Shown in pieces: positions 45,440 to 55,264 of a DNA stretch of 64,000 nt. Position 1 is the first letter of the stretch, and each line of letters begins with the position of its first letter. This DNA is from Paenibacillus borealis (GTDB lineage: Bacteria; Bacillota; Bacilli; Paenibacillales; Paenibacillaceae): positions 6,324,001 through 6,388,000 of the forward strand of contig NZ_CP009285.1 of NCBI RefSeq assembly GCF_000758665.1. The letters run 5' to 3'. Below the pieces are notes generated by a model, which made no database searches, was not told where the DNA came from, and saw only the letters and a program-made list of their open reading frames with translations. Both the position numbers and the translations under genes were made by a program.

Positions 45440-45612
45440 GCCACCTGCCTCCTTTCTTCTCCTCAAATTTGGTAAATAACCTAAATTCATTATATTAAAC
45501 CCTGCGGTTAACGTCTACATTCATTGTTTATCGGTAATCTATCAGTAGTTTGTCAGTGTACTTCTATATATTTTAGCTAAGCCTGAAATATATAGCCGTT
45601 GTTTATACATAA

Positions 45613-45688
45613 GGAGGCCTCGCGGCCTCCCCTTAAACAGGCTTCCGTCTTAGACGGAAACCACCTCGTATTCTGAAAACATTGCCAT
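45613..45688 (-). other. 12-codon ORF followed by two hairpins
   Basis: ATG 45688 follows AAGGAGG closely and encodes MAMFSEYEVVSV, stopping at 45650. A TTCCGTC/GACGGAA hairpin overlaps its stop, and GGAGGCC-TCGC-GGCCTCC (45613-45630) follows. The opening is reminiscent of short holin-like toxin peptides, but there is no membrane segment, so it may be a decayed copy or a leader peptide. Confidence 0.3.
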
Positions 45689-45974
45689 CAGCCTCCTTCC
45701 AGAAGTAATCTTGCCCGGCCGGACACTTATTATTAAGCCACAGGTATCCGCGGGTTACAAGTTCAAGAATAGTTATAATCGTTCTCCACCTTGAGTTCAT
45801 GTTAACCATAACTATCAGGAGGAATGCATATCGGCAATTTTAGCCAAAAATTTTTTGACGAAAAACTAATTTTTTAGTCGATTAGTGTCGAAATATATAT
45901 TAAATTATCTATTTACTTCGAGATATGGAAATTAATTTAACCCCATCCATTCAGAAATTCAGGAGGAACCTTCT

Positions 45975-47990
45975 ATGACAACCCCACGGAATCCCTTAAA
46001 ACGTGTATTTCACATCACCAAGCTGAGAACTGAACTGATGCTGCTAATCATCATAGCTATTGTGCTTCCCTCACTTGCCCTGGTTGTCATATCCACGGAA
46101 ACCTCAGAGTCGGCCTTGCGCACCAAAATGGAAGAAACCACGAACTCAAGCATTCATATTCTCGATAAAACCCTCTCGCAGTTAATCCAGCTGGAGAGCG
46201 CAGGCGTCAACGAGCTCGCCTACCAGATCAGCAGCACTGATCTCACGGGCAACGCTGCAAAAGCACGCAGTCTGATCGACAAATTCAAGCTGGAGCATCC
46301 GGAAGTGGATATCGTAGCTCTGGGCAACGACCAGGGTAAATACATGTTCGCTCCGGATTCACAGCCGGAGAATTATGATCCCCGTACGCGCGACTGGTAC
46401 ATAGATGCACTAAAGACACCGGAGAGCACATCGGTGATCGATCCTATTTTCTCCAAAGTGACGAACAGCTACATCCTTCCGGTTTCCAGGGCTTTGCCGG
46501 ACGGTAAGGGGGCCGTTACAATCAGCATCAGCATGAACGAACTGATGGAGCTAACCAAGAACGTCAGTCTGGGCGACAGCGGCTATGTATATATCCTCGA
46601 CGGCAATAACAAGGTGATCTATCATCCCACCATGGAGGTTGCTGCCGAAGCAACAGGCCCGATGCTGGAAGAAATGGGCAAAGGTCCGGCAGGCAAGCTC
46701 TCCTACAAGGACGATACAGCCAACACACAAATGGACGGATTCTACATTACGAACGAGCTGACCGGATTCAAAATGGCCGGAGTGCTCCCGGAGAATGAAT
46801 ATACCAAGGCTGTATATCCGATTCTGTACAAGTCGGCCATCGTGCTTGTTGTGACTCTTGTGCTGGCTTCTGCAATAGCCTTTATGATCATCCGCCGCAT
46901 TACCGGCGCTGTGGAACGCTTGAACCGTTCGGCCAAACGGGTAAGCGAAGGTTATCTGGATGAGTCTGTGGAAACGAACCGCAAGGATGAGATCGGCCAG
47001 CTGGCCGGCAATTATAATGAAATGGTGTCTTCCCTGCGCAAAATGGTTCAGGAGGTCGCTGAGACGTCAGGCCACCTGGCGGCAGCCAGTGAACAGCTGA
47101 CAGCCAGCACCGGCGAGAATAGCAAAGCAGTCGAATATGTGACCGAGCTGGTCGAGGAATCAACCCGTGGTGTGGAAACCCAGGCTTATGCTTCCGCCGA
47201 AGTGGCCACAACGATGGATGAAATGTCGACCGGCATTCAAAAAATCGCCTCCGCCTCAGAGATGATTGTCAGCGCCGCCGTACAGACTGAACAGGATGTC
47301 TCCACCGGCAGTGCCAAGATGCAGCATGTCGGAGAACAGATGAAGACGATCCGCGAATCCGTACATCAGTCCGGCACCCTGATCGCTGAGCTTAACGGAT
47401 TAAGTGCCAAGGTGGCGGACACCAGTACGGCCATCTCTGCCATTGCCAAGCAGACCAATCTCTTGTCGCTGAATGCCGGTATTGAAGCTGCACGGGCTGG
47501 AGAACACGGCAGAGGCTTCGCTGTAGTCGCCGGCGAAGTGCGCAAGCTGTCCGAAGCCTCCAATGTCAGTGCAGGACAAATCCAGGAGACGATCTCCGAG
47601 ATGGTGGAGCTGATTGCCAGCGCCTATGATGTGATGAGGCATAAAGTGGTTGGGGATGTGGAGCAGGGAATGGCGCTTACACAGGAAGCCAGCGAGGCGT
47701 TCTTCCAGATCGAGCAGTCCACCCGGCATGTAGGCGAGCAAATCCATGAAGTATCTGCGATAACTGAGCAAATGTCGGCCAGCAGCGCAGAAGTAGCAGC
47801 CTCTGTGCAGGAAATGGCCAAGATCGCCCAGGCGGCGCTCGAATCCTTCCAAAGTGTCACAGCAGCGACGGAAGAACAGCTTGCTTCGATGGAGGAGATC
47901 ACCTCCTCCTCCGCTGCACTCTCCGCCATGGCTTCGGACATGCAAGGGCAGGTAGAACGGTTCCACTTTGAACCGAAGGGCAAAGCTTAA
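45975..47990 (+). CDS. Methyl-accepting chemotaxis protein
   Basis: 671 residues. Membrane helix at about 20-40; extracellular dCache sensor (about 45-275; [13 protein letters not shown] and [18 protein letters not shown] are typical). The second helix is at about 283-305 ([20 protein letters not shown]), followed by HAMP and a long signalling coiled coil with the hairpin tip [20 protein letters not shown]. It would bind a small ligand outside and control CheA. No other chemotaxis gene is near. AGGAGG precedes the ATG. From 45689 to 45974 I see only AT-rich leader sequence. Confidence 0.95.
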   Translation: MTTPRNPLKRVFHITKLRTELMLLIIIAIVLPSLALVVISTETSESALRTKMEETTNSSIHILDKTLSQLIQLESAGVNELAYQISSTDLTGNAAKARSLIDKFKLEHPEVDIVALGNDQGKYMFAPDSQPENYDPRTRDWYIDALKTPESTSVIDPIFSKVTNSYILPVSRALPDGKGAVTISISMNELMELTKNVSLGDSGYVYILDGNNKVIYHPTMEVAAEATGPMLEEMGKGPAGKLSYKDDTANTQMDGFYITNELTGFKMAGVLPENEYTKAVYPILYKSAIVLVVTLVLASAIAFMIIRRITGAVERLNRSAKRVSEGYLDESVETNRKDEIGQLAGNYNEMVSSLRKMVQEVAETSGHLAAASEQLTASTGENSKAVEYVTELVEESTRGVETQAYASAEVATTMDEMSTGIQKIASASEMIVSAAVQTEQDVSTGSAKMQHVGEQMKTIRESVHQSGTLIAELNGLSAKVADTSTAISAIAKQTNLLSLNAGIEAARAGEHGRGFAVVAGEVRKLSEASNVSAGQIQETISEMVELIASAYDVMRHKVVGDVEQGMALTQEASEAFFQIEQSTRHVGEQIHEVSAITEQMSASSAEVAASVQEMAKIAQAALESFQSVTAATEEQLASMEEITSSSAALSAMASDMQGQVERFHFEPKGKA

Positions 47991-48007
47991 GGCACCCGGC
48001 GTAATGA

Positions 48008-48553
48008 GGGGCACTACTGCTCCTCATTTGCTCATTTGGCCCGCATCCAGTGAATTCAGGGGCACTAGTGCTCCTTATTTGCTCATTTGGCCCGCATTCA
48101 GTGAATTCAGGGGCACTAATGCCCCTTATTTGCTCATTTGGCCCGCATCCAGTGAATTCAGGGGCACTAATGCCCCTCATTTGCTCATTTGGTCCGCTTC
48201 CAGTGAATTCAGGGGCACTAATGCCCCTCATTTCCTCATTTGGCCGCGTTCAGTGAATTCAGGGGCACTAATGCCCCTCATTTGCTCATTTGGCCCGCAT
48301 CCAGTGAATTCAGGGGCACTAGTGCTCCTTATTTGCTCATTTGGCCCGCATCCAGTGAATTCAGGGGCACTAATGCTCCTCATTTGCTCATTTGGTCCGC
48401 TTCCAGTGAATTCAGGGGCACTAATGCCCCTCATTTGCTCATTTGGCCCGTTTCCAGTGAATTCAGGGGCACTAATGCCCCTCATTTGCTCATTTGGCCC
48501 GTTTCCAGTGAATTCAGGGGCACTAATGCTCCTCATTTGCTCATTTGGCCCGC
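48008..48553 (+). repeat. 51-bp tandem repeat array, about 10.7 units, each with a hairpin
   Basis: GTGAATTCAG recurs at 48050, 48101, 48152, 48203, 48253, 48304, 48355, 48406, 48457 and 48508: spacing 51, with one 50 where a C is lost. Each unit has AGGGGCA-loop-TGCCCCT, a 7-bp stem with loop CTAA, CTAG or CTAC, then CATTTGCTCATTTGG. Variants change the 3' arm to TGCTCCT, which still pairs by G-U on the plus-strand RNA. The array begins 18 bases after the chemoreceptor stop and ends at its terminator. Units of 17 codons keep frames open on both strands, but no ribosome site supports coding. Confidence 0.95.
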
Positions 48554-48618
48554 AAAAGAAACCTCTCCTTTGAAATGGTTGATCTTAATCCATTTCATCA
48601 AAGAGAGGTTTCTTTTTT
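48554..48618 (+). terminator. Terminator closing the chemoreceptor and repeat transcript
   Basis: A long stem of AAAAGAAACCTCTC with GAGAGGTTTCTTTT, extended by CTTTGAAATGG and its complement with a three-base bulge; T6 follows on the plus strand. It may also work for the convergent helD gene. 48619-48780 holds nothing I recognise. Confidence 0.88.
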
Positions 48619-48780
48619 GCGTTTTTTAAGATTGCATATACGGTTCCCGCTTAAACAGTGGATCGGACGGGACGACCCGCGGAAAAGCGTTAGCGGTCGC
48701 CTTATGTCCGGCTTTTCACCGCCAAGGGAAATTAAAAAAATCTGGACCGGGGAGCGATTAGAACAACATTCCGTTTGGCC

Positions 48781-50982
48781 TTAATTCCCTTCGGGTACCG
48801 GCCAGCCGGAGACAGTTTCCTCTCCAAGCTGCTGAACGTAATGCGGAAGACCGCCGTCATGCAAGAGCCACAGCTCATGCAGTGCGCGTGTACAGCCTAC
48901 ATACATCAGCTTGGCATCCCAGGCTGCCCCTCCGTAGTGCGCACTGTCCGCATCCGCCAGGATGACGGCATCGAATTCCAGTCCCTTGGACAAATATACG
49001 GGCAGTACGGACAAGCCGCCGCGGTATTCGGTAATGCTGCCGTCAATGAGATGAATATCCTCGAACTGCCCGGCAAGCTCAGCATACAGCTCAGCGGCTT
49101 CCCGCAGGCTGCGGGTCAATACAGCCACTGTACGGTATTCGCGCCCGGAGAGCGACGACAGGGCGCTCCTGACAGCGCTGAGCCGCTTGCCGCCGCTTGC
49201 AGCCTGTTCCGGCTGCGCATCCTCATAGGAAATCAGCCGCACTGGATTACCGCTGCGGAAGACCGGCACGGCAAGCAGCCCGCTGCCGACGCCGGCGGAC
49301 AGGATACCGTTGGCGAACTCAATAATCTCCATCGTTGAACGATAGCTGCGGGTAAGCGCATGATACGCTGTATACTCCCCGGCAAACAGCGACTGCATTT
49401 CTTTCCACTCATGTACCCCTTTATAGGCATGAATCCCCTGGGACAAGTCACCAAGAATAGTAAAGGAATGTCCTTTCACATACAAATCCAGCACGGCTAT
49501 CTGGAAGGGAGAGAAATCCTGCGCTTCATCAATGACGATATGGTCGAAGCGTTCGGTTCCCTCATTGCCGTTCAAAAGATAGTGAATATAGAGCAGCGGC
49601 GGAAGATCCTCTTCGCGCAGAATGCCTTTCTTCAGCTCTTTGACCGTTTCCTTCAGCACAGCCGGCGGAATTTCTTCCGGCGCCCCGGCCGGCCAGTCCT
49701 CCGGAGTCTTCGCCGCACGGAATATCTGCTTGTAGATAGCCAGCGGCTCATATTTCGGCCACTTGGCGCTGTACGCCTTCTCGCGCGCCGCGCCCTTCTT
49801 CTTACGGTCCTTCAGCGCAGCAGCCGAAGGGCTCTTCTTCAGCTCCATCTCAATCCAGCGGTGAATCCGCGCCATCACGCGTTCCTTGCGCTTGGCCGGC
49901 GGATACGGCGCATATTCCTCATTATGCCAGCGCAGAATCATCGAGCGGCGCAGCACAGCACCGTCCCACGGGCTGAAATCCCCTTCAGGCACAGCGCTGG
50001 TCTCCAGCAGCTTAATGCTGGATTCAATGACGCTCATCAGCACCGTGGAGCCCTTGAAGCGCCCCGGGGTCTCTTCTGTAATGACGGGCATCGCTCCCGC
50101 TGTTTCGAACCAGCGGCTCACCGCTTCCGAAGCATCCTGCTCCGGTAAAGTCACGCCCAGCACATCTGCCGCCCAGTCCGGAAAGGTGCTCTGGGCAATA
50201 TTGCCGACACCGAGCTCCGGCAACACATCTGAAATATAATCCAGGAACATACGGTTCGGAGCGAAAATAATCATTTTCTCCGCCGAGACCTGATCCTTGT
50301 ATTGATACAATAAGAAAGCCAGCCGGTGCAGCGCGACGGTGGTTTTACCGCTTCCCGCCACCCCTTGAATAATCAGCGCCGTGTTCTTGGCCGCCCGGAT
50401 AATCTTATCCTGCTCCTCCTGGATCGTCGACACGATATCCCGCAGCCGGTTGTCCTTGTTCTCTCCGAGCCGGTACACCAGGAATTCGTCCGACACTGCC
50501 GGCGCATCGCTGTCGCGGTTATACGTATCCGCAACCCGCTCCAGAATCTGCTTGCGGATGACCACGTTGCGCTTGAGGTAGACGAGCCCTTCAATCAGCC
50601 CCTCCGGTGCTTCATAGGAGGTCATTTCCGTTCCTCCGGTAAATGAATAGAACAGGCTTGCCACCGGTGCCCGCCAGTCAATGACCAGCGGACGGTCGCT
50701 TACCTGCTCGCGGTCTACGCCGATTTTGCCAATATAAAGTGCCTTGCGTTCTTCCTCGTCATTGCCCTGAAAATCAAGCCGTCCGAAATAAGGCTCCTGC
50801 CTAAGCTTGGCAAGATCTTTGCGCCTCTGTTCCCTTGAGTCTTCCAGCACCTGCTCCGTATAGTCGTGTCCTGTGTACACCGGAGTGCTGCGCAACCGCT
50901 CAAGGGTAGAGTCAATCTCTATAAGCGCGTGGTTCAGCCTGTCTTCTTCCTCTTGATAGGCACTTTGAAAGTTGTCTTCCAA
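48781..50982 (-). CDS. helD: HelD-type RNA polymerase recycling ATPase (UvrD-like)
   Basis: 733 residues. An N-terminal coiled coil is followed by PYFGRLDFQG and YIGKIGV, both typical of HelD, and by superfamily 1 ATPase motifs: GVAGSGKTTVALHR, IVIDEAQDFSPFQ and ALTRSYRSTMEI, ending with YVGCTRALHELWLL. HelD pushes nucleic acid out of stalled RNA polymerase and helps it recycle. Single gene, its 3' end facing the repeat array. Confidence 0.92.
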   Translation of the reverse strand: MEDNFQSAYQEEEDRLNHALIEIDSTLERLRSTPVYTGHDYTEQVLEDSREQRRKDLAKLRQEPYFGRLDFQGNDEEERKALYIGKIGVDREQVSDRPLVIDWRAPVASLFYSFTGGTEMTSYEAPEGLIEGLVYLKRNVVIRKQILERVADTYNRDSDAPAVSDEFLVYRLGENKDNRLRDIVSTIQEEQDKIIRAAKNTALIIQGVAGSGKTTVALHRLAFLLYQYKDQVSAEKMIIFAPNRMFLDYISDVLPELGVGNIAQSTFPDWAADVLGVTLPEQDASEAVSRWFETAGAMPVITEETPGRFKGSTVLMSVIESSIKLLETSAVPEGDFSPWDGAVLRRSMILRWHNEEYAPYPPAKRKERVMARIHRWIEMELKKSPSAAALKDRKKKGAAREKAYSAKWPKYEPLAIYKQIFRAAKTPEDWPAGAPEEIPPAVLKETVKELKKGILREEDLPPLLYIHYLLNGNEGTERFDHIVIDEAQDFSPFQIAVLDLYVKGHSFTILGDLSQGIHAYKGVHEWKEMQSLFAGEYTAYHALTRSYRSTMEIIEFANGILSAGVGSGLLAVPVFRSGNPVRLISYEDAQPEQAASGGKRLSAVRSALSSLSGREYRTVAVLTRSLREAAELYAELAGQFEDIHLIDGSITEYRGGLSVLPVYLSKGLEFDAVILADADSAHYGGAAWDAKLMYVGCTRALHELWLLHDGGLPHYVQQLGEETVSGWPVPEGN

Positions 50983-51099
50983 TTTCAGTTACCTCCTAAA
51001 AGTGATGTGAGCAGTACATCATATCACAACAGGACAGGGAAAGCCATATAATTCAAGCTGCCGCCTGCAGCGGCTCACCTGCCCCTTTATGAGGCGAAC

Positions 51100-52401
51100 T
51101 TAGCCCATCAGCGCATGCAGCACAAAGTTCGCTACGAACAACCCGGCAATTCCGTACAGCGCCGGCGGGACATCCTTGCCTTTGCCTGTAGCCAGCTTCA
51201 CAACCGGATAAGTGATGAAACCAAAGGCCATACCATCCACGATGCTGTAGGTGAACGGAATCATCACCATAATCAGAAACGAAGGGAACAGCTCCGTCAT
51301 GTCGCTGAAATCCATCTCGCGCACGCTCTGCACCATCAGTCCGCCGATCACGATCAGAATCGGCGCAATTGCGCTGTCCGGCACGTAGGCCAGCAGCGGG
51401 ATGAACAGGAACGTTGCGCTGAACAGCAGACCGGTGACGAGTGAGGTGAGTCCGGAGCGTCCGCCTGCCGCGATGCCGGCTGTAGATTCGGCCGCAGCAA
51501 CCACCGGGCTGCTGCCGAACAGGCCTGCCGCGATGTTAGCGATGGACAGCGCCCGCAGACTGCTTTTGAAGCGTTCCGGACGGCCTATCATCAGCGTCTG
51601 GGAGGAGATCAGGCCGATGTTCTCGAAGACGACAATCAGCAGCAGCAGGAATACGGCAATCCAGAAGACGAGGCTGATGAAGCCGCTCCATTCCATACTG
51701 GCGAACACATCGCCATATCCGCTGAACACATGTCCGGATTCGGTATTCTCAGGCGCATGAGCCGCCCCCAGCAGGTAGGCCAGGCCTGTCCCCGCCAGCA
51801 TGCTGATCAGCAGGCCGCCGCGCGTACCGCGGATGAACAGCACCAGGGCAAGCAGCAGCGTCACCACGGAGGTAATGACTGCAGGATCGCTGAAATGCCC
51901 GATGGCGACAAAGGTCGTGGCGTGGGCAATGACAATCCCGCTTTTTTGCAGGCCGATGAACGTCAGGAACAGCCCGATTCCGACAGTAATTGCATGCTGC
52001 AGATTATGGGGAATCGCGTCGCTCAGAATGCGGTAGAGCGAAGTAAACGCTACAATCGCGAACAGCACACCCGTTACAACGACAACGGCGAGCGCCTCAC
52101 GCCAGTCCAGCTTCATGGAATGCACAAGCGTATAGGTGAAAAAAGCATTGATCCCCATGCCCGGGACGACGATGATCGGTGTTTTGCCGCCAAAAGCCAT
52201 CAGCAGGCAGCCTGTAATCGCTGTCAGCAGCGTGGCCACCATTCCCGCGCGCAGCGGCATGCCTGCATCATGCAGAATCGCCGCATTCACCATAACGATA
52301 TATACCGAAGCGAAATACGATAGAATACCTGCCGCCCACTCCCGTTTCCAGTTGTCGCCCGGCTCAAGTCCCACGCTATTCCGCCAAAAATTCGATTTCA
52401 T
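51100..52401 (-). CDS. NCS2/AzgA-type purine base permease
   Basis: 433 residues with 12-14 membrane helices. It matches the AzgA branch: REWAAGILSYFASVYIVMVN, PIIVVPGMGINAFFTYTLV, GSSPVVAAAESTAGIAAGGR and FSATFLFIPLLAYVPDSAI. Likely substrates are adenine, guanine or hypoxanthine, taken up by proton symport. No purine riboswitch consensus is seen upstream, but the leader is structured. Confidence 0.9.
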   Translation of the reverse strand: MKSNFWRNSVGLEPGDNWKREWAAGILSYFASVYIVMVNAAILHDAGMPLRAGMVATLLTAITGCLLMAFGGKTPIIVVPGMGINAFFTYTLVHSMKLDWREALAVVVVTGVLFAIVAFTSLYRILSDAIPHNLQHAITVGIGLFLTFIGLQKSGIVIAHATTFVAIGHFSDPAVITSVVTLLLALVLFIRGTRGGLLISMLAGTGLAYLLGAAHAPENTESGHVFSGYGDVFASMEWSGFISLVFWIAVFLLLLIVVFENIGLISSQTLMIGRPERFKSSLRALSIANIAAGLFGSSPVVAAAESTAGIAAGGRSGLTSLVTGLLFSATFLFIPLLAYVPDSAIAPILIVIGGLMVQSVREMDFSDMTELFPSFLIMVMIPFTYSIVDGMAFGFITYPVVKLATGKGKDVPPALYGIAGLFVANFVLHALMG

Positions 52402-52430
52402 GTAAAAACCTCCACTGATGATAAGTTCCG

Positions 52431-52494
52431 CTGGCTATTACCCGGTTCGCCTGATCCGTAATCAGCAGGCTCTGCCGGTATAGCTAGTATGCCG
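52431..52494 (-). promoter_or_regulatory. Structured leader of the purine permease gene
   Basis: On the minus strand GCTATACCGG pairs with CCGGGTAATAGC around an inner CCTG-loop-CAGG helix, followed by CAGCGGAAC. It lies 30 bases before the ATG. It does not match the purine, ZTP or guanidine riboswitch patterns I know. It could be an unrecognised aptamer or a plain leader fold. Confidence 0.35.
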
Positions 52495-52520
52495 TCAAAT
52501 TAGTACTCTTAAGCCGCAAT

Positions 52521-52557
52521 AAAAGGGCATGCAGCGGGGAATCGGCTGCACGCCCTT
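52521..52557 (-). terminator. Terminator of tcdA
   Basis: AAGGGCGTGCAGC pairs with GCTGCATGCCCTT and is followed by TTTATTG on the minus strand. Confidence 0.8.
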
Positions 52558-52573
52558 GGTTCCTGTTCAATCC

Positions 52574-53332
52574 TCATTCAAACGTGATGCCGCCGGTTTC
52601 CAGCAGATCCCGTACTGTAACGCTAACCATGATCAGACCGACTACCGGAGGCACGAACGAATTGCTGGCCGGAGGCTGCTTCGCTTTACGCCGGTCAGGC
52701 GCATTGGCGGGAACAATCTGCTCGGTTACATCCTCACGCGGCTTTACCGGCTTCTCGGTTGAGAATACAACCTTCACGCCTTTCTTGATGCCTTCCTTGC
52801 GCAGCTTCGTGCGGATCACGCGGGCAATCGGGTCCATAGTCGTCTTGGAGATGTCGGCCACCTGGAAACGGGTCGGGTCCATCTTGTTCGCCGCACCCAT
52901 ACTGGAGATCATCGGGATCTTCCGGGTCAGACATTCCTTGATCAGATGAATTTTGTAGATAATCGTGTCCGAAGCGTCAATGACATAATCCGGCTTGTAT
53001 TTGAACAGCTCCTCATAGGTCTCTTCGGTGTAGAACATGTTCAAGGCGATCGCTTCGCAATCCGGATTGATCAGCTTGACGCGGTCCACCATCAGATCGG
53101 TTTTGTTCTGGCCGATGGTCGTCGTCAGCGCATGGATCTGGCGGTTGATATTGGTAATATCGACGGAATCCTTATCGATTAGAATGATGCGTCCGATACC
53201 GGTACGGGCGAGGGCCTCTACAGCCATCGCGCCCACTCCGCCAATCCCCAGCACAGCCACTGTGCTGTTCTTCAAGATCCCAAGACCTTCCGGTCCGATT
53301 GCCAGTTCCGTACGCGAGAACTGATTCAGCAT
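52574..53332 (-). CDS. tcdA: tRNA threonylcarbamoyladenosine dehydratase TcdA (YrvM)
   Basis: 252 residues of E1-like fold: ATP-binding VLGIGGVGAMAVEALARTG, IILIDKDSVDITNINRQI and DYVIDASDTIIYKI. It cyclises t6A37 to ct6A in tRNA using ATP. It lies downstream of aspS in the usual Bacillales order. Confidence 0.93.
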   Translation of the reverse strand: MLNQFSRTELAIGPEGLGILKNSTVAVLGIGGVGAMAVEALARTGIGRIILIDKDSVDITNINRQIHALTTTIGQNKTDLMVDRVKLINPDCEAIALNMFYTEETYEELFKYKPDYVIDASDTIIYKIHLIKECLTRKIPMISSMGAANKMDPTRFQVADISKTTMDPIARVIRTKLRKEGIKKGVKVVFSTEKPVKPREDVTEQIVPANAPDRRKAKQPPASNSFVPPVVGLIMVSVTVRDLLETGGITFE

Positions 53333-53359
53333 GATGTCAGCCTCCTTATGCAGGCCTGC

Positions 53360-53392
53360 GGGGCATAGCCGCTTAAGTCTGCGCTATGCCCC
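53360..53392 (-). other. Hairpin between aspS and tcdA
   Basis: GGGGCATAGC and GCTATGCCCC form a perfect 10-bp stem. No T-tract follows, so it may attenuate or process the transcript rather than end it. Confidence 0.45.
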
Positions 53393-53408
53393 ATCAGCCA
53401 TTTATGTT

Positions 53409-55187
53409 TTATTTCTTTTCTTTTTCCGGTTTTGGTGCCAATTTGATATGCAGCTGCTCGAGCTGTACAGCATCTACCGGGGACGGAGCGTCCATCAGCA
53501 GGTCGGTTGCACTTGCGGTCTTAGGGAAGGCAATGGTTTCACGCAGGTTCGTGCGTCCGGCCAGCAGCATGATCAGACGGTCGAAGCCGAAGGCAATCCC
53601 GCCGTGCGGAGGTGTGCCGTATTCGAAGGCATCCATCAGGTAGCCGAATTTCTCATACGCGAGTTCCTGTGTGAAGCCGAGAGCTTCGAACATTTTCTCC
53701 TGAACCTCGCGTTTGTAGATACGCTGGGAGCCGCCGCCCACCTCGTAGCCGTTAAGCACGATGTCATAAGCCTGCGCGCGGATCGCACCCGGATCTGTAT
53801 CGAAGAGATGCAGGTCTTCATCCATCGGGCGTGTGAACGGATGATGCTCTGCCATGTAGCGCTTCTGGTCTTCGTCATAGCTGAGCAGCGGGAATTCTGT
53901 AACCCAGGCGAATTTGAACACACTGTCATCGATCAGGCCAAGCTGGCGGCCGATCTTCAGGCGGAGTGCGCCGAGCACATCCGCAACCACCTTCTTGGTG
54001 TCAGCGGAGAAGAGCAGAAGGTCGCCTTCTTCAGCACCGGTACGTTCCTTCACGGCGGCAATCTCTTCTTCCGTGAAGAACTTCACGATTGGGCCTTTGA
54101 ACTCGCCGTCTTTCACTTGAATCCAGGCCAGGCCCTTGGCGCCGTAGCGTGCAGCATACGGTCCGAGATCATCAATTTCCTTACGGGTCCAGGTGCCGCA
54201 GCCCTTAGCATTAAGACATTTCACTTCTCCGCCCTTCTCGATCACGGAGGCGAATACCTTCACACCGCTGGAAGCAACGATATCGTTCATCTCTACCAGC
54301 TCCAGGCCAAACCGCAGGTCAGGCTTGTCCGAGCCGTATTTGCCGATAGCTTCGGCATAAGTCAACCGCTGGAACGGAGTAGCCACCTCAACACCAATAG
54401 TTTCCTTAAGCAGTCGCTGCATCAGGGTTTCCATCATGGACAACAGTTCATCCTGCGGCATGAAGGAGGTCTCGATGTCGAACTGGGTGAATTCCGGCTG
54501 GCGGTCTGCGCGCAGGTCCTCATCGCGGAAACAGCGTGCCATCTGGTAATAACGCTCGATGCCGCCGACCATCAGCAGCTGCTTGTAGATCTGCGGAGAC
54601 TGCGGAAGCGCGAAGAATTCCCCTTCATGCACACGGCTTGGCACGAGATAATCACGTGCGCCTTCCGGTGAGCTTTTGGTCAGAATCGGAGTTTCCACAT
54701 CAATGAAACCTTCGCTGTCCAGGAAGTCGCGGAAGATCTTGGCCGCTTTCGAACGGAGCAGCAGCGTCTTGTGCATTTCCGGACGGCGCAGATCCAGGTA
54801 ACGGTATTTCATCCGCAGCGATTCATCCACTTCCACACCGTCTTCAATGAAGAACGGAGGTGTCTTGGCAGCATTCAGTACTTCAATATCTGTAATCTGT
54901 ACTTCAATCTCACCGGTCGGCAGGTTGCGGTTGATCGTTTCTTCATCCCGTTTAACCACTTTACCCGTTACGGCAAGCACGTACTCACTGCGCACCTTAT
55001 CGGCAATCTGCAGCGCTTCTCCGGAATAGTCAGGGTTGAATACAATCTGTACAATCCCTGTGCGGTCGCGCAGGTCAATAAACAGCACGCCTCCAAGGTC
55101 ACGGCGGGTCTGCACCCAACCGTTCAGTGTTACTGTCTCGCCGATGCTGGCCGTTGTCAATTGTCCACAGTTATGGCTTCTGGTCAT
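53409..55187 (-). CDS. aspS: Aspartyl-tRNA synthetase
   Basis: 592 residues. An N-terminal OB-fold anticodon domain ([20 protein letters not shown]), class II motif 2 ([20 protein letters not shown]), the bacterial GAD insertion (about 290-420) and motif 3 ([15 protein letters not shown]). Charges tRNA-Asp, perhaps also tRNA-Asn if the organism uses the amidotransferase route. The gap to hisS is 77 bases with no terminator, so both lie behind the T-box. Confidence 0.97.
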   Translation of the reverse strand: MTRSHNCGQLTTASIGETVTLNGWVQTRRDLGGVLFIDLRDRTGIVQIVFNPDYSGEALQIADKVRSEYVLAVTGKVVKRDEETINRNLPTGEIEVQITDIEVLNAAKTPPFFIEDGVEVDESLRMKYRYLDLRRPEMHKTLLLRSKAAKIFRDFLDSEGFIDVETPILTKSSPEGARDYLVPSRVHEGEFFALPQSPQIYKQLLMVGGIERYYQMARCFRDEDLRADRQPEFTQFDIETSFMPQDELLSMMETLMQRLLKETIGVEVATPFQRLTYAEAIGKYGSDKPDLRFGLELVEMNDIVASSGVKVFASVIEKGGEVKCLNAKGCGTWTRKEIDDLGPYAARYGAKGLAWIQVKDGEFKGPIVKFFTEEEIAAVKERTGAEEGDLLLFSADTKKVVADVLGALRLKIGRQLGLIDDSVFKFAWVTEFPLLSYDEDQKRYMAEHHPFTRPMDEDLHLFDTDPGAIRAQAYDIVLNGYEVGGGSQRIYKREVQEKMFEALGFTQELAYEKFGYLMDAFEYGTPPHGGIAFGFDRLIMLLAGRTNLRETIAFPKTASATDLLMDAPSPVDAVQLEQLHIKLAPKPEKEKK

Positions 55188-55264
55188 CTTTTATCCTACC
55201 CCTTCATGGTTAAAATTACATATACTGACTGCAGCTTGCTTGCGGGTATATCCATGCTTAAATT

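Noticed and set aside
48008..48553. CRISPR array
   Set aside because: Units are contiguous and nearly identical through their whole length, with no variable spacers and no cas genes.
47968..48573. Long open frames on both strands through the repeat array
   Set aside because: The unit is 51 bp, so any frame without a stop in one unit stays open. There is no ribosome site, and a one-base loss near 48244 breaks the frame. The proteins are pure repeat translations.
52431..52494. Purine, ZTP or TPP riboswitch
   Set aside because: Short stretches recall the TPP 3' half, but the conserved cores of all three classes are missing.
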